64,000 nucleotides of DNA from Burkholderiales bacterium. GTDB taxonomy: Bacteria > Pseudomonadota > Gammaproteobacteria > Burkholderiales > Casimicrobiaceae. The notes beneath the pieces are model-generated. The model searched no databases. It saw only the letters and a program-made list of their open reading frames with translations, and was not told the origin of the DNA. Below, piece after piece: positions 22,622 to 33,498 of the stretch (position 1 is the first letter of the stretch; every line of letters begins with the position of its first letter). The DNA lies in assembly GCA_020853025.1 (NCBI GenBank), contig JADYZP010000040.1, forward strand, positions 34,326 through 98,325, in the 5' to 3' direction. The translations under genes were made by a program, and so were the position numbers.

Positions 22622-22750
22622 GCTGACCCTGAACGATAACCGAGGACTACCGCGGGTGATTGCGGGCCGCCGCGGACCGCCGCGCGGCGCGGCACGCGAC
22701 CGTCGATGGGCCGCGCACCGCGCCCGCGAACAACGAATACGAGGAACCAG

Positions 22751-23644
22751 ATGGCGGACATATCCGCAAGCACGGTGATGGAACTGCGCCAGCGTACGGG
22801 GCTGGGCATGATGGAATGCAAGAAGGCGCTGACCGAGAGCGGCGGCGACATCGCCAAGGCCGAAGAACTGCTGCGCATCAGGAGCGGCGCCAAGGCGTCG
22901 AAGGCCGCAAGCCGGGTTGCCGCGGAAGGCATCGTCGGCGCCTGGCTGGCGCCGGATGCGAAGACGGCTGCCATGGTCGAAGTCAACTGCGAGACCGATT
23001 TTGTTTCGCGTAACGAGGACTTCGTCGCTTTCGCGAAAAGCCTGGCGAAGCTGATCGCCGACCGCAATCCCGCCGACGTTGCGGCGCTATCTGGCCTGGT
23101 GCTCGACGGCGCCACGGTGGAGTCGGTGCGCCAGGCGCTGGTGCAAAAGATCGGCGAGAATCTGTCGATCCGGCGCTTTCTGCGCCTCGCGACGCCCGCG
23201 CGCCTGGTGCAGTACCTGCACGGTGGCGGCCGTGTCGGCGTCACGGTGGAAATCGACGGTGACGAGGCGACCGGCAAGGACATCGCGCTGCATATTGCGG
23301 CGACGACGGCGCCGGGCAACGTGCGACCGGTGTGCGTATCGCGTGCCGACGTGTCGGCGGACCTGGTCGAGAAGGAGCGCGCCATCTTCGTCGCGCAGGC
23401 AGCGGACTCCGGCAAGCCGGCGGACATCGTCGCCAAGATGGTCGAGGGCAGGATCAACAAGTTTCTGGCCGAGATCACGCTGAACGGGCAGTCATTCGTC
23501 AAGGACCAGGACCAGACCGTCGAGAAATACCTGAAGACGAAGGGAGCCACCGTGAAATCGTTTGCGCTCTACGTCGTTGGCGAAGGAATCGAGAAGAAGA
23601 AGGACGATTTCGCCGCCGAGGTGGCGGCGATGGCAAAGGCATGA
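22751..23644 (+). CDS. tsf: Translation elongation factor Ts
   Basis: A 297-residue EF-Ts, which recharges EF-Tu by releasing GDP. The N-terminal UBA-like domain contains [16 protein letters not shown] and the core has [26 protein letters not shown] precedes ATG 22751; the frame is open 15 codons earlier without a ribosome site. The 129-bp spacer after rpsB shows no clear terminator, consistent with co-transcription. Confidence 0.98.
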   Translation: MADISASTVMELRQRTGLGMMECKKALTESGGDIAKAEELLRIRSGAKASKAASRVAAEGIVGAWLAPDAKTAAMVEVNCETDFVSRNEDFVAFAKSLAKLIADRNPADVAALSGLVLDGATVESVRQALVQKIGENLSIRRFLRLATPARLVQYLHGGGRVGVTVEIDGDEATGKDIALHIAATTAPGNVRPVCVSRADVSADLVEKERAIFVAQAADSGKPADIVAKMVEGRINKFLAEITLNGQSFVKDQDQTVEKYLKTKGATVKSFALYVVGEGIEKKKDDFAAEVAAMAKA

Positions 23645-23779
23645 TTGGTAATCTTGGCTAGCGCAGAAACATCGTCACCGTCATCCGCGCACGAGCGCGG
23701 GGACGCGGCAGCGTTGCCGGCAAGACCCGGTATTCCCGCCACTGGCGGAACGACGCTTTCCTGATTGTTAGGAGTCAGC

Positions 23780-24550
23780 ATGAATTCGCCCATCGCCGCT
23801 CCGCTTGCCACCGTTGCCACGGCGGCCAAGGCGGAGACTGGCCCTGCCTACAAGCGGATCCTGGTCAAGCTCTCGGGTGAAGCGCTGATGGGTGACGGTT
23901 CCTACGGCATCGAGCGCGAAACGATCGACCGCATCGTCGCCGAAATCGCCGACGTGCTGCGCGCCGGCGTCGAAATCGCGATTGTCATCGGCGGTGGCAA
24001 CATCTTTCGCGGCGTGGCTCCGGGTGCTGCCGGAATGGACCGCGCGACTGCCGATTACATGGGCATGCTGGCGACGCTGATGAACGCGCTGGCGCTGCAG
24101 GACGCGCTGCGCCGCGCCGGCGTCGAGTCGCGCGTGCAGTCGGCGCTGCGCATCGACCAGGTGGCGGAGCCCTACATCCGCGGCCGCGCGCTGCGGCATC
24201 TGGAGGAGGGCAAGGTCGTGATCTTCGCGGCCGGTACCGGCAACCCATTTTTCACGACCGATACCGCCGCCGCGCTGCGCGGCCGCGAAATGGGCGTGGA
24301 CATCGTGCTCAAGGCGACCAAGGTCGACGGCGTCTACACGGCGGACCCGTTGCAGGACCACGCCGCGCGGCGCTACCTGTCGCTGACCTTCGACGAGGCG
24401 ATCGTCAAGAACCTGAAGGTGATGGACGCCACCGCACTCGCGCTGTGCCGCGACCAGAACATGCTGCTCAAGGTATTTTCCATCTTCGTGCCCGGCGCGC
24501 TGAAGCGCGTCGTGATGGGTGGCGACGAGGGAACTCTGGTTCACTGTTGA
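23780..24550 (+). CDS. pyrH: UMP kinase
   Basis: A 256-residue bacterial UMP kinase. [46 protein letters not shown] and [13 protein letters not shown] are diagnostic. TTAGGAGTCAGC precedes ATG 23780, fixing the start; an N-terminal extension of about 25 residues before the first beta strand is longer than in E. coli but common in betaproteobacteria. Its stop is 16 bp before frr. Confidence 0.98.
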   Translation: MNSPIAAPLATVATAAKAETGPAYKRILVKLSGEALMGDGSYGIERETIDRIVAEIADVLRAGVEIAIVIGGGNIFRGVAPGAAGMDRATADYMGMLATLMNALALQDALRRAGVESRVQSALRIDQVAEPYIRGRALRHLEEGKVVIFAAGTGNPFFTTDTAAALRGREMGVDIVLKATKVDGVYTADPLQDHAARRYLSLTFDEAIVKNLKVMDATALALCRDQNMLLKVFSIFVPGALKRVVMGGDEGTLVHC

Positions 24551-24566
24551 GGCTGCAGGAGGCCGC

Positions 24567-25124
24567 ATGATCAACGATGTCAAGAAAACCGCCGAACAGA
24601 AGATGGCGAAATCGGTCGAGGCGCTGAAGCACGATCTCGCGAAGGTGCGTACCGGCCGTGCGCATACCGGACTGCTCGACCATATCCACATCGATTACTA
24701 CGGGTCGCAGATGCCGCTTTCGCAGGTGGCCGGCGTGACACTCGCCGATGCCCGCACCATCACGGTCCAGCCTTGGGAAAAGAAGATGATTCCGGTCGTC
24801 GAAAAGGCGATCCGCGACGCGGACCTCGGTCTCAATCCGGCGACCAGCGGTGACCTGATCCGCATTCCGATGCCCGCGCTGACCGAGGAGCGCCGGCGCG
24901 AACTCACGAAAGTCGTCCACAAGGAGGCGGAAGCCGCGCGCATCGCGGTCCGCAACATCCGCCGCGACGCCAACGATCACCTGAAAAAACTGCTGCGCGA
25001 CAAGCAGTGTTCGGAAGACGACGAGCGGCATGCGCTGGTCGACCTGCAGAAGCTCACCGATCGCTTCATCGCCGACATCGACCACCTGATGCAGACGAAG
25101 GAAACGGACCTGATGGCGGTCTAG
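24567..25124 (+). CDS. frr: Ribosome recycling factor
   Basis: Exactly 185 residues, the usual RRF length. [35 protein letters not shown] and the hinge [17 protein letters not shown] are conserved, as is [31 protein letters not shown] precedes ATG 24567. With EF-G it splits post-termination ribosomes. A dispersed repeat follows its stop at 25159. Confidence 0.98.
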   Translation: MINDVKKTAEQKMAKSVEALKHDLAKVRTGRAHTGLLDHIHIDYYGSQMPLSQVAGVTLADARTITVQPWEKKMIPVVEKAIRDADLGLNPATSGDLIRIPMPALTEERRRELTKVVHKEAEAARIAVRNIRRDANDHLKKLLRDKQCSEDDERHALVDLQKLTDRFIADIDHLMQTKETDLMAV

Positions 25125-25158
25125 AATGGAACTGTCCCGCTGCTCGCACTCCGGTTGT

Positions 25159-25216
25159 GGGTCAGGCGTCAGCCTGATGCGATGCGGCGCAAGGCTGAAG
25201 CCTTGCCCGCAAGGAT
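25159..25216. repeat. Dispersed 58-bp palindromic repeat, copy 1
   Basis: This segment between frr and uppS aligns without gaps to 52368-52425 (about 49 of 58 bases identical). It contains two self-complementary cores: CAGGCGTCAGCCTG and AAGGCTGAAGCCTTG. The end AAGCCTTGCCCGCAAGGAT differs at one base in copy 2. It resembles REP-type intergenic repeats. It lies 63 bp before the uppS start. Confidence 0.75.
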
Positions 25217-25279
25217 GCTTGATGCGTCGCGCGTTGCGCGCGGCATGGTGAACAACGAAAGCGTTCGCGACGATCTGAA

Positions 25280-26041
25280 GTGTTCAAGAGCTCGACACAA
25301 GAGGTGCCGGCCACCGGCGCCGTCCCGCGCCATGTCGCTATCATCATGGATGGCAACGGCCGCTGGGCGAAGCAGCGGCTGCTGCCGCGCGTGGCCGGAC
25401 ATCGCAAGGGCGTGGAGACGGTGCGTGCGATCGTCCGCGCGTCGATCGCCCGCGGCGTCGAGTACCTGACGCTCTTCGCGTTCTCGAGCGAGAACTGGCG
25501 GCGGCCTGCCGATGAGGTCTCGATCCTGATGGACCTGTTCCTGCGCGCGCTCGAACAGGAAGTCGCGAAGCTCCACGACAACGAGGTCCGGTTCAAGGTG
25601 ATCGGTGACGACTCGCTGTTTCCCGCCCGCATCCGCGAGCTGATCGCCGCCGGCGAAGCGCTGACGGCGCACAATGCCGGACTCACGCTCACCGTGGCGG
25701 CCAACTACGGTGGCCGGCGCGACATCACGCAAGCCGCGCAGCGCTATTTCGCCGACCACCCGGAGGCCGCGCACGGCCCGCCGCTCGCCTCCGACGCCTT
25801 CGACCGCTACCTGGCGATGAGCTATGCGCCGGAACCGGATCTGTTCATCCGCACCGGCGGCGAACAGCGCATCTCCAATTTCCTGCTCTGGCAACTCGCG
25901 TATACCGAGTTCTATTTCACCGACCTCTTGTGGCCGGATTTCGACGCTGCGGCGCTCGATGCCGCGTTCGCTTCGTACAGGAGTCGCGAGCGGCGCTTCG
26001 GCCGCACCAGCGAGCAGGTGCGCTCGGCGCAGAACGCCTGA
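25280..26041 (+). CDS. uppS: Undecaprenyl diphosphate synthase (isoprenyl transferase)
   Basis: The 253-residue cis-prenyltransferase makes the C55 lipid carrier for peptidoglycan and other envelope glycans. [18 protein letters not shown] contains the catalytic Asp24; [23 protein letters not shown] and [19 protein letters not shown] are all present. The start is GTG 25280 with a poor ribosome site; no better start exists before the homology. cdsA follows 9 bp after the stop. Confidence 0.97.
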   Translation: MFKSSTQEVPATGAVPRHVAIIMDGNGRWAKQRLLPRVAGHRKGVETVRAIVRASIARGVEYLTLFAFSSENWRRPADEVSILMDLFLRALEQEVAKLHDNEVRFKVIGDDSLFPARIRELIAAGEALTAHNAGLTLTVAANYGGRRDITQAAQRYFADHPEAAHGPPLASDAFDRYLAMSYAPEPDLFIRTGGEQRISNFLLWQLAYTEFYFTDLLWPDFDAAALDAAFASYRSRERRFGRTSEQVRSAQNA

Positions 26042-26050
26042 CGCGGCCCG

Positions 26051-26899
26051 ATGCTGACCACGCGCATCCTGACGGCGGCGGTGTTGATCCCCGCAGTTCT
26101 CGCGGCGCTGTTCCTGCTGTCGTCCTTTGCCTGGGCGGTGGCGACGCTGGCGGTGATCGCGATCGCTGCCTACGAGTGGGAACGCCTGACCGGCTTCGCC
26201 CCCGCGCGCAGGCTGTGGTTCGGCGGCGGCCTGCTCGCGCTCGGCGTCTACCTGCTCGTGGCACCTGCCGCCGGTTTCGACCGCGGCTGGCCAGCAGGGA
26301 TCGTGCAGCTGGTGTGCGGCGTCGCCGCAGCGTTCTGGATCCTCGTCGCACCGCGCTGGGTGATCGCCCGTTGGCCGACGCGCATTTCGATCACCATGGC
26401 GGTCGTCGGCTGGGTGGTGCTGGCCGGGACCTGGGTGGCGCTGGTCGAGCTGCAGGCGCGTTCGCCGTGGCTGGTGCTGGCGGCGATGGCCATTGTCTGG
26501 ATCGCCGATACCGCCGCGTATTTCAGCGGCCGTGCGTTCGGGCGCCGCAAGCTGGCGCCGCGGGTCAGCCCCGGCAAGACCTGGGAGGGCGTCTATGGCG
26601 CCTGGATCGCGGTCGCGACCTACGCGGCGTTATTGGTTCCGTACGCAAGCGTGGCCGGGTTCCGGTATCCGGTGAACACGATGACGGTGGCGGCATGGAT
26701 TGCCTTCGCGCTACTGGTGGCGTCGATCTCGGTGGTCGGAGATCTCTTCGAGTCGCTGTTGAAGCGAAACGCAGGTGTCAAGGACAGTGGTGCATTGCTG
26801 CCCGGCCACGGCGGCGTGCTCGACCGCGTCGACGCGCTGTTGGCCGCAATGCCGATCGTCGCGCTGGCCGCCTTTTTTTTCCTGGACAAGCCGGCATGA
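26051..26899 (+). CDS. cdsA: Phosphatidate cytidylyltransferase (CDP-diglyceride synthase)
   Basis: A 282-residue integral membrane enzyme with about eight helices that makes CDP-diacylglycerol. The family signature is complete near the C-terminus: [20 protein letters not shown] followed by [10 protein letters not shown]. It sits in the standard uppS-cdsA-dxr order; dxr begins 49 bp after its stop. Confidence 0.97.
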   Translation: MLTTRILTAAVLIPAVLAALFLLSSFAWAVATLAVIAIAAYEWERLTGFAPARRLWFGGGLLALGVYLLVAPAAGFDRGWPAGIVQLVCGVAAAFWILVAPRWVIARWPTRISITMAVVGWVVLAGTWVALVELQARSPWLVLAAMAIVWIADTAAYFSGRAFGRRKLAPRVSPGKTWEGVYGAWIAVATYAALLVPYASVAGFRYPVNTMTVAAWIAFALLVASISVVGDLFESLLKRNAGVKDSGALLPGHGGVLDRVDALLAAMPIVALAAFFFLDKPA

Positions 26900-26948
26900 G
26901 GCCGAAGCTCGTCGACGCAGCTGGCCCAGGGCGCGGAAGGGCACGTCG

Positions 26949-28148
26949 ATGCGGCATCTGACCTTGCTCGGCGCCACCGGATCGATCGGCGATTCGACGC
27001 TCGATGTCGTAGCACGTCACCCGGACCGCTTCACCGTCACGGCGCTCGCCGCGCACTCGAATGCGGTCAAGCTCGGCGATCTGTGCCGCCGCTTTCGGCC
27101 GCGCTACGCCGTATTGTCGGCGCCCGATGCCGCGCTAGCCCTGCAGCGCGAATTCGAGCGCGACGGCGTGGGGACGCGCGTGCTCGCCGGACCGGAAGGC
27201 TTGGCCGAGGTCGCGACGCTTCCGGAGGTCGACACGGTGCTGGCGGCGATCGTCGGCGCCGCGGGTCTTCCTCCAACGCTCGCTGCGGCGCGCGCCGGCA
27301 AGCGCATCCTGCTCGCCAACAAGGAAGCGCTGGTCATGGGCGGCGCGCTGTTCATGGAGGCGGTTGTCGCCGGCGGCGCCACGCTGCTGCCGATCGACAG
27401 CGAGCACAACGCGATCTTCCAGTGCCTGCCGTCGAGCTATGCGCGAGATCCGGCGGGCGCCGGCGTGCGCAGGATCCTGCTCACCGCTTCGGGCGGGCCG
27501 TTCCTCGCGCGGCCGCTGTCCGAGCTTGCGCGGGCCACGCCTGACGAGGCGTGCGCGCATCCCAACTGGTCGATGGGCCGCAAGATCTCGGTCGATTCGG
27601 CGACGATGATGAACAAAGGCCTCGAAGTGATCGAGGCGCACTGGCTGTTCGGTGCGCCGCCGGCCGCGATCGAAGTCGTGATCCATCCGCAGAGCGTGAT
27701 CCACTCGCTGGTCGAATACGTCGACGGGTCGGTGCTGGCGCAGCTCGGCCATCCCGACATGCGCACGCCGATCGCGCAGGCGCTGGCGTTTCCGGACCGC
27801 ATTGACACCGGAGTGGCGGCGCTCGAGCTTCCGCGGCTGGCAGCGCTGGACTTCGCGGTTCCGGACCTCGAGCGCTTCCCGTGCCTGCGGCTCGCCTCCG
27901 AGGCGCTGGCGGCGGGAGGAACGGCGCCGGCGGCGCTCAACGCAGCGAACGAGGTCGCCGTGGCCGCCTTTCTGGACGGAAGGATTCGCTTCACCGAGAT
28001 TGCCACGTTGTGCGCCACAACGCTGGAGCGCGCGCAGTTGCGGCCGCTGGTCACGCTCGACGACGCGCGGGAGGCGGATCGCGATGCGCGGCGACACGCC
28101 GACGAGTGGCTGGCCCGGCGCCCGGTTCAAGGTACATTAGCGGCATGA
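26949..28148 (+). CDS. dxr: 1-deoxy-D-xylulose-5-phosphate reductoisomerase
   Basis: The 399-residue second enzyme of the MEP isoprenoid pathway. [20 protein letters not shown] gives the NADPH-binding loop; [28 protein letters not shown] and [20 protein letters not shown] carry the metal- and substrate-binding residues. ATG 26949 starts at the homology; the earlier open frame overlaps cdsA. Its stop overlaps the rseP start (ATGA). Confidence 0.98.
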   Translation: MRHLTLLGATGSIGDSTLDVVARHPDRFTVTALAAHSNAVKLGDLCRRFRPRYAVLSAPDAALALQREFERDGVGTRVLAGPEGLAEVATLPEVDTVLAAIVGAAGLPPTLAAARAGKRILLANKEALVMGGALFMEAVVAGGATLLPIDSEHNAIFQCLPSSYARDPAGAGVRRILLTASGGPFLARPLSELARATPDEACAHPNWSMGRKISVDSATMMNKGLEVIEAHWLFGAPPAAIEVVIHPQSVIHSLVEYVDGSVLAQLGHPDMRTPIAQALAFPDRIDTGVAALELPRLAALDFAVPDLERFPCLRLASEALAAGGTAPAALNAANEVAVAAFLDGRIRFTEIATLCATTLERAQLRPLVTLDDAREADRDARRHADEWLARRPVQGTLAA

Positions 28149-29509
28149 TCGAACTGGCCTACAAGGTCCTGGGTTTCCTGCTCACGCTGGGCGTGCTCGT
28201 GGTCTTCCACGAACTCGGCCACTATCTCGTGGCGCGCTGGTGCGGCGTGCGTGTGCTGCGGTTTTCGGTGGGCTTCGGTCGCGTCGTGGCGGCGCGCCGC
28301 TTCGGCCGCGATGGTACCGAGTGGGCGCTGTCGGCGATTCCGCTCGGCGGCTACGTGAAATTCGCCGACGAGCGCGAAGGTGATGTCGCGCCGGCAGATG
28401 TCGCGCGCGCCTTCAACCGGCAAAGCGTATGGAAGCGAATCGCCATCGTTGCCGCCGGCCCCGTCGCCAACCTGCTGCTCGCCATGCTGCTGTTTGCGGG
28501 CACGTACATGGTGGGCGTACCCGGGCAGCGCGCGGTACTGGCAGAGGCGCCGCCGGGCACGGCGGCAGCGGCTGCCGGTATACGCGCCGGTGATCTGGTC
28601 GTCGCCGTGGACGGCGAGCCGGTACGCAGCTGGCAGGACCTGCGCTGGCGGCTCACCAAGGCGCAAGGGCACGAGACCGTCGTGCTCGCGGTCGAACCGA
28701 CCGGTCCGCGCGCCGGCGATCCGCCGGTCACGCGATTGCTCGACATTGGCGCGCTGCGTGCCGCGGACTGGGAAGGCAATGCGTTGGGCACGCTGGGGTT
28801 GCGCGCCGACCTGGGTCCGCCGTTGATTGCCGAGCTGGTCCCGGGCAAGCCCGGAGAACGTTCGGGGCTCAAGGTTGGCGACCGCATCGTCGCCGTCGAC
28901 CGCGCGGTGGTCCACTCCCCGGGCGACGTGGCGATGGCCACCAACGCGAAGCCCGGCGTTCCCGTCGTGTTTCGGGTCGAGCGCGGCGGCGACGTCGACG
29001 AAGTGACGGTGACGCCCGAGGCGGTCGATCAGGCGGGGCGCATCGTCGGCATCGCCGGACTGCGGCTCAAAGTCGATCCGGCCACGGCCGAGCGGCTCGC
29101 GCTGACGGTTCGCTACGGGCCGCTCGAGGCGCTGGCGCAAGGCGCGCGCAAGACCTGGGAACTGTCGGTGTTCACGCTGCGCATGCTGGGCCGTATCTTC
29201 GTCGGCGAAGCGTCATTGAAGAACATCAGCGGCCCGTTGACGATGGCCGATTTTGCCGGCCAGTCGGCGCAAGCGGGGACGCTCGTCTTCGTCGGTTATC
29301 TGGCGCTGATCAGCATCAGTCTCGGCGTGCTCAACCTGCTGCCGGTTCCGCTGTTGGACGGAGGGCATTTGCTGTATTATTTCGCCGAAGTATTGAAGGG
29401 AAGCCCCGTATCCGACCGCGCGTTCGAGGTCGGCCAGCGCATCGGCATGGCGATGCTCGCCGTACTGATGGCCCTAGCACTGTTCAATGACGTCTCCCGC
29501 CTGTTCTGA
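28145..29509 (+). CDS. rseP: Site-2 protease RseP
   Basis: A 454-residue inner-membrane zinc protease that cuts anti-sigma factors in the envelope stress response. HELGH (His22, Glu23, His26) lies in the first helix, [17 protein letters not shown] follows, two PDZ domains occupy about 110-290 ([36 protein letters not shown]), and [16 protein letters not shown] supplies the third zinc ligand. It overlaps dxr by 4 bp and bamA by 23 bp, so expression is coupled. Confidence 0.97.
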   Translation: MIELAYKVLGFLLTLGVLVVFHELGHYLVARWCGVRVLRFSVGFGRVVAARRFGRDGTEWALSAIPLGGYVKFADEREGDVAPADVARAFNRQSVWKRIAIVAAGPVANLLLAMLLFAGTYMVGVPGQRAVLAEAPPGTAAAAAGIRAGDLVVAVDGEPVRSWQDLRWRLTKAQGHETVVLAVEPTGPRAGDPPVTRLLDIGALRAADWEGNALGTLGLRADLGPPLIAELVPGKPGERSGLKVGDRIVAVDRAVVHSPGDVAMATNAKPGVPVVFRVERGGDVDEVTVTPEAVDQAGRIVGIAGLRLKVDPATAERLALTVRYGPLEALAQGARKTWELSVFTLRMLGRIFVGEASLKNISGPLTMADFAGQSAQAGTLVFVGYLALISISLGVLNLLPVPLLDGGHLLYYFAEVLKGSPVSDRAFEVGQRIGMAMLAVLMALALFNDVSRLF

Positions 29510-31859
29510 TCGCCGCACGCCGGTTCCTGCGGCGGCGCCACGGCGTTGGGCGCCGGCTGGCGCATGCGCCAGCCGGCGCAATGCGCTGCCGCTGCTGGTC
29601 GCCGTACTTTGCGTGGCCGTCCACGCGACCGTTGCCTGGAGCTTCGAGCCGTTCACGGTCAAGGACATCCGCGTCGAAGGCGTGCAGCGCACCGAGGCCG
29701 GGACCATCTTTTCCTACCTGCCCATCAAGGTCGGCGAGCGCATCGACGACGAAAAAGTCGCGCAGGCGGTCAAGGCGCTCTACGCGACTGGTTTTTTTCG
29801 AGACGTTCGCATCGAGGCGCAGGGTGACGTCCTGGTCGTCTCGGTTGCCGAGCGGCCGACGATCAGCTCGCTGACCTTCGTCGGCAACAAGGAATTCGAC
29901 ACCGATACGATCAAGAAGGCGCTGAAGGAGGTCGGCATCGCCGAAGCACGCATCTTCGATCGCTCGGCGCTCGACCGCTCTGAACAGGAGCTGAAGCGCC
30001 AGTACATCACGCGCGGCAAGTATGCGGCGACCGTGCAGACCACGGTGACGCCGCAGGAGCGCAACCGCGTGGCAATCAACTTCACGATCGACGAAGGCGA
30101 AACCGCCAACATCGCGAAGATCAACATCGTCGGCACCAAGGCGTTCACCGAACGCCAGCTGCGGTCCGAGATGAAGCTCTCCACGCCCAACTGGCTGTCC
30201 TGGTACACCAAGGATGACCAGTATTCGAAGCAGAAGCTGCAGGCCGACCTCGAGGCGCTGCGCAGCTTCTACCAGAACCGGGGCTACCTCGAGTTCAACA
30301 TCGTGTCGACGCAGGTCTCGATCTCGCCGGACAAGGACGAGGTCTACATCACGATCAATGTCAGCGAAGGCCCGCCGTTCACGGTGTCCGCGATCAGCAT
30401 CGCCGGCGACCTGGTCGTCTCCGAGCCGGAGCTGCGCCGCCTGATCGTGGTCAAGCCGGGTGAGGGGTTTTCCCGCTCGCGGATGCAGGCGTCGGTCAAG
30501 GCGCTGAGCGAGAGGTTGGGTGTGGACGGCTACGCGTTCGCCAACATCAACGCGGTACCGGAGGTCAACCGCGAGAAGAACACCGTTGCCTTCACGTTCA
30601 TCGTCGACCCGGGTCGTCGCGTCTACGTGCGCAAGATCAACATCAGCGGCAACCCGAAGACGCGAGACGAGGTGATCCGCCGCGAATTCCGGCAGCTCGA
30701 AAGCGCCTGGTACGACGGCACCCGGATCGAGCGCTCGAAGGTGCGCATCCGGCGCCTCGGCTATTTCGAGGAAGGCAGCGTCAACGTCGAGACGCCACCG
30801 GTGCCGGGGACCAACGACCAGGTGGACGTCGAGGTCTCGGTCGCCGAGAAGAACACCGGCAACCTGCTGGCGGGCGTCGGCTATTCGAGCACCGACGGCC
30901 TCGTCTTCAACGGGTCGGTGTCGCAGCAGAATATCTTCGGCTCCGGCAACGCGCTGTCGCTCGCGGCCAACACCAGCCGCATCAATCGCACGATTTCGCT
31001 GGTCTACACCGAACCGTACTGGTCGGTCGACGGCATATCGCGGACGCTGGAGCTCTACCAGAAGAACATCGACCCGACCGGCCTTTCGGTGTCGCAGTAT
31101 GAGTCGTCGACGCTGGGCGGCGCAATCGGCTTCGGCGTGCCGGTGTCGGAAATCGACACCATCAACTACGGCTTCCGCGTCGAGCATACGAACCTGACGC
31201 TGTACGACAACAGCCCGCCGATCTACTATCAGTTCGTGCAGGACTTCGGCTACTCGACCAACAGCTACATTCTTTCCGCTGGCTGGTCGCGTGACACGCG
31301 CAATGACATCCTCTATCCTTCCTTCGGCCGCCTGCAATCCGCGCTGGTCGAGGTCGGACTTCCCTTCGGCGATCTTGCCTATTACAAGCTGCAGTACGTC
31401 AATCAGTCATTCTGGCCGGTCTATGGGGACTTCGTCCTGATGCTGCGCGGTGACGTGGGCTACGGTGACGGCTACAACGACAAGCCGCTGCCGTTTTTCA
31501 AGGCTTTCTACGCCGGCGGTGTGGGTTCGGTGCGCGGTTACGAGGCGGGCTCGCTGGGTCCGCGCGACATCTACGGCAACACGCTGGGCGGCAGTCGCAA
31601 GATCATCGGTAACGCGGAGCTGTTCTACCCGCTGCTGCGGGGTGAGCGCTCGGTGCGCATTTCCGGGTTTTTCGACGCCGGCCAGATCTACGTCAACGGC
31701 TTCCAGCCGGAGTTCGAGAATTTCCGTTTTTCGGCGGGTCTGGGCCTTGCCTGGAATTCCCCCATCGGCCCGCTCAAGTTCAGCTACGCGTTCCCATTCA
31801 ACTCGATCGACGCCGACCGTATCCAGAAATTCCAGTTCCAGGTCGGATCGGTTTTCTAG
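29487..31859 (+). CDS. bamA: Outer-membrane protein assembly factor BamA
   Basis: A 790-residue Omp85 protein, the core of the BAM machine that inserts outer-membrane proteins. Five POTRA domains span about residues 53-450 (FTVKDIRVEGVQRTEAGTIF begins POTRA1). The 16-strand barrel follows, with the AGGVGSVRGYEAGSLGPRD loop-6 motif, and ends in phenylalanine (FQFQVGSVF). The N-terminus has about 30 residues ahead of the hydrophobic signal (LPLLVAVLCVAVHATVAWS), unusually long, but no closer start codon exists in frame. ompH follows 30 bp later. Confidence 0.97.
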   Translation: MTSPACSDRRTPVPAAAPRRWAPAGACASRRNALPLLVAVLCVAVHATVAWSFEPFTVKDIRVEGVQRTEAGTIFSYLPIKVGERIDDEKVAQAVKALYATGFFRDVRIEAQGDVLVVSVAERPTISSLTFVGNKEFDTDTIKKALKEVGIAEARIFDRSALDRSEQELKRQYITRGKYAATVQTTVTPQERNRVAINFTIDEGETANIAKINIVGTKAFTERQLRSEMKLSTPNWLSWYTKDDQYSKQKLQADLEALRSFYQNRGYLEFNIVSTQVSISPDKDEVYITINVSEGPPFTVSAISIAGDLVVSEPELRRLIVVKPGEGFSRSRMQASVKALSERLGVDGYAFANINAVPEVNREKNTVAFTFIVDPGRRVYVRKINISGNPKTRDEVIRREFRQLESAWYDGTRIERSKVRIRRLGYFEEGSVNVETPPVPGTNDQVDVEVSVAEKNTGNLLAGVGYSSTDGLVFNGSVSQQNIFGSGNALSLAANTSRINRTISLVYTEPYWSVDGISRTLELYQKNIDPTGLSVSQYESSTLGGAIGFGVPVSEIDTINYGFRVEHTNLTLYDNSPPIYYQFVQDFGYSTNSYILSAGWSRDTRNDILYPSFGRLQSALVEVGLPFGDLAYYKLQYVNQSFWPVYGDFVLMLRGDVGYGDGYNDKPLPFFKAFYAGGVGSVRGYEAGSLGPRDIYGNTLGGSRKIIGNAELFYPLLRGERSVRISGFFDAGQIYVNGFQPEFENFRFSAGLGLAWNSPIGPLKFSYAFPFNSIDADRIQKFQFQVGSVF

Positions 31860-31889
31860 CGACCACGACCCGCTTTCCGGAGAATAGAA

Positions 31890-32390
31890 TTGAACCGCAT
31901 CGCCACCACCTTCGCCGTCGCCTTGTTGCTGGCCGCGACGGCGGCACACGCAGCCGATTACAAGATCGGTTTCGTCAATACCGAGCGCCTGTTCCGCGAG
32001 GCGGCCCCGGCCAAGCGCGCGCAGCAGAAGCTCGAGCGCGAGTTCGCCGCACGCGATGCCGACCTGCAGAAGCTTACGAGGCAGGTGCGTGACCTGCAGA
32101 CGCTGCTCGACAAGGACGGCCCGACGATGGGCGACGCCGAACGGCGCAACAAGGAGCGCGACCTCGCCAACCAGACGCGCGACCTGCAGCGAATGCAGCG
32201 CGAGATCCGCGAGGACATCAACCTGCGCCGAAACGAGGAGCTGTCGAGCGTGCAGGAGCGGGCGAACAAGGTGATCCAGCAGATCGCGCAGGACGACAAG
32301 TTCGACCTGATCCTGCAGGATCCGGTGGTGTTCGCCAGTCAGCGGATCGACATCACCGACAAGGTGATCAAGGCCCTCGCCGACAAATAG
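31890..32390 (+). CDS. skp: Periplasmic chaperone Skp/OmpH
   Basis: A 166-residue protein with a signal peptide (MNRIATTFAVALLLAATAAH, cleavage near AHA-A) followed by ADYKIGFVNTERLFREAAPA and a long charged coiled coil, as in Skp, which holds unfolded outer-membrane proteins for BAM. The start is TTG 31890 with CCGGAGAATAGAA upstream. Its place between bamA and lpxD is the conserved one. Confidence 0.95.
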   Translation: MNRIATTFAVALLLAATAAHAADYKIGFVNTERLFREAAPAKRAQQKLEREFAARDADLQKLTRQVRDLQTLLDKDGPTMGDAERRNKERDLANQTRDLQRMQREIREDINLRRNEELSSVQERANKVIQQIAQDDKFDLILQDPVVFASQRIDITDKVIKALADK

Positions 32391-32436
32391 GCGCGTCGGC
32401 GCCGAACTTCGAGGCAGAAGGCGCGCGCGCTCTATC

Positions 32437-33498
32437 ATGTCGCCCACGCTCGCTTCCGGAATCACGCTTGCGGATCTGGCCCGGCGCGTCGCCGCCAGGC
32501 TGGATGGCGACGGCAGCGTCGTCGTCCGTCGCATCGGTGCGCTGGACGATGCAGCATCCGATTCGATCACGTTTTTGGCCGATTCCCGTCTGCGCGGACA
32601 GCTTGCCGCGACACGCGCGGCGGCGGTCATCGTCGCGCCGGCCGACGCGGCACTGACCGGACTTCCCAAGCTCGTCCACGCCAGGCCCTATGTCGTCTAC
32701 GCCAAGGTCGCGGCGATCCTGCACGCCGACGTGCCGGTGGCGGCGGGCATCGATGCGACGGCGCGCATCGGCGATGGCGCGATTGTCGACGCCACGGCGT
32801 CGATCGATGCCTACGCGGTCGTCGGAGCCCGCGCCAGGGTGGGCGCGCGTGTCGTGCTGGGTCCTGGCGCGTGCATCGGAGACGATGCCGAAATCGGCGA
32901 CGATACGCGCATCGGTCCCAATGCCACGATCTACGCGCGTTGCGTTCTCGGGCCCCGCTGCATCGTGCACGCCGGTGCGGTCATCGGCGCCGACGGCTTC
33001 GGCATGGCCGAGGAGGATGGGCGCTGGCTGAAGATCCCGCAGATCGGCCGCGTGCTGATCGGTGCGGATTGCGAAATCGGCGCCAACACGACCATCGACC
33101 GCGGTGCGATCGGCGACACGGTGCTCGAGGATGACGTCAAGCTCGACAACCAGGTCCAGGTCGGCCACAACTGCCGGATCGGTGCGCACACCGCCGTCGC
33201 CGGGTGCGCCGGGATCGCCGGCAGCGTGAGCATCGGCCGCAACTGCAAGATCGGCGGCGCCGTCGGAATCATCGGCCACCTCACCATCGCCGACGGTACC
33301 GTGCTTTCTGCCGCGACCTCCGTGATGGGATCGATCAGGGAGCCGGGCGTCTATACCGGAATGTTTCCGGCGATGCCGCATCGCGACTGGAGGCATGTCG
33401 CGTCGCAGTTGCGCCGCTTGCGCGAACTGAGCGAGCGGATCGCTGCACTCGAACGAGAACCGCGGCAACGCCCTGCAGCCGATGGAGACGGCGCATGA
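32437..33498 (+). CDS. lpxD: UDP-3-O-(3-hydroxyacyl)glucosamine N-acyltransferase
   Basis: The 353-residue third enzyme of lipid A synthesis. An N-terminal uridine-binding domain (ITLADLARRVAARLDG, DSITFLADSRLRGQL) precedes a left-handed beta helix of hexapeptide repeats; the catalytic His lies in DNQVQVGHNCRIGAHT, and GADGFGMAEEDGRWLKIPQI is conserved. The C-terminal helix is charged. It overlaps fabZ by ATGA. Confidence 0.97.
   Translation: MSPTLASGITLADLARRVAARLDGDGSVVVRRIGALDDAASDSITFLADSRLRGQLAATRAAAVIVAPADAALTGLPKLVHARPYVVYAKVAAILHADVPVAAGIDATARIGDGAIVDATASIDAYAVVGARARVGARVVLGPGACIGDDAEIGDDTRIGPNATIYARCVLGPRCIVHAGAVIGADGFGMAEEDGRWLKIPQIGRVLIGADCEIGANTTIDRGAIGDTVLEDDVKLDNQVQVGHNCRIGAHTAVAGCAGIAGSVSIGRNCKIGGAVGIIGHLTIADGTVLSAATSVMGSIREPGVYTGMFPAMPHRDWRHVASQLRRLRELSERIAALEREPRQRPAADGDGA

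Noticed and set aside
29484..31337. 617-codon minus-strand frame
   Set aside because: Antisense to bamA, whose homology is unmistakable over its full length.
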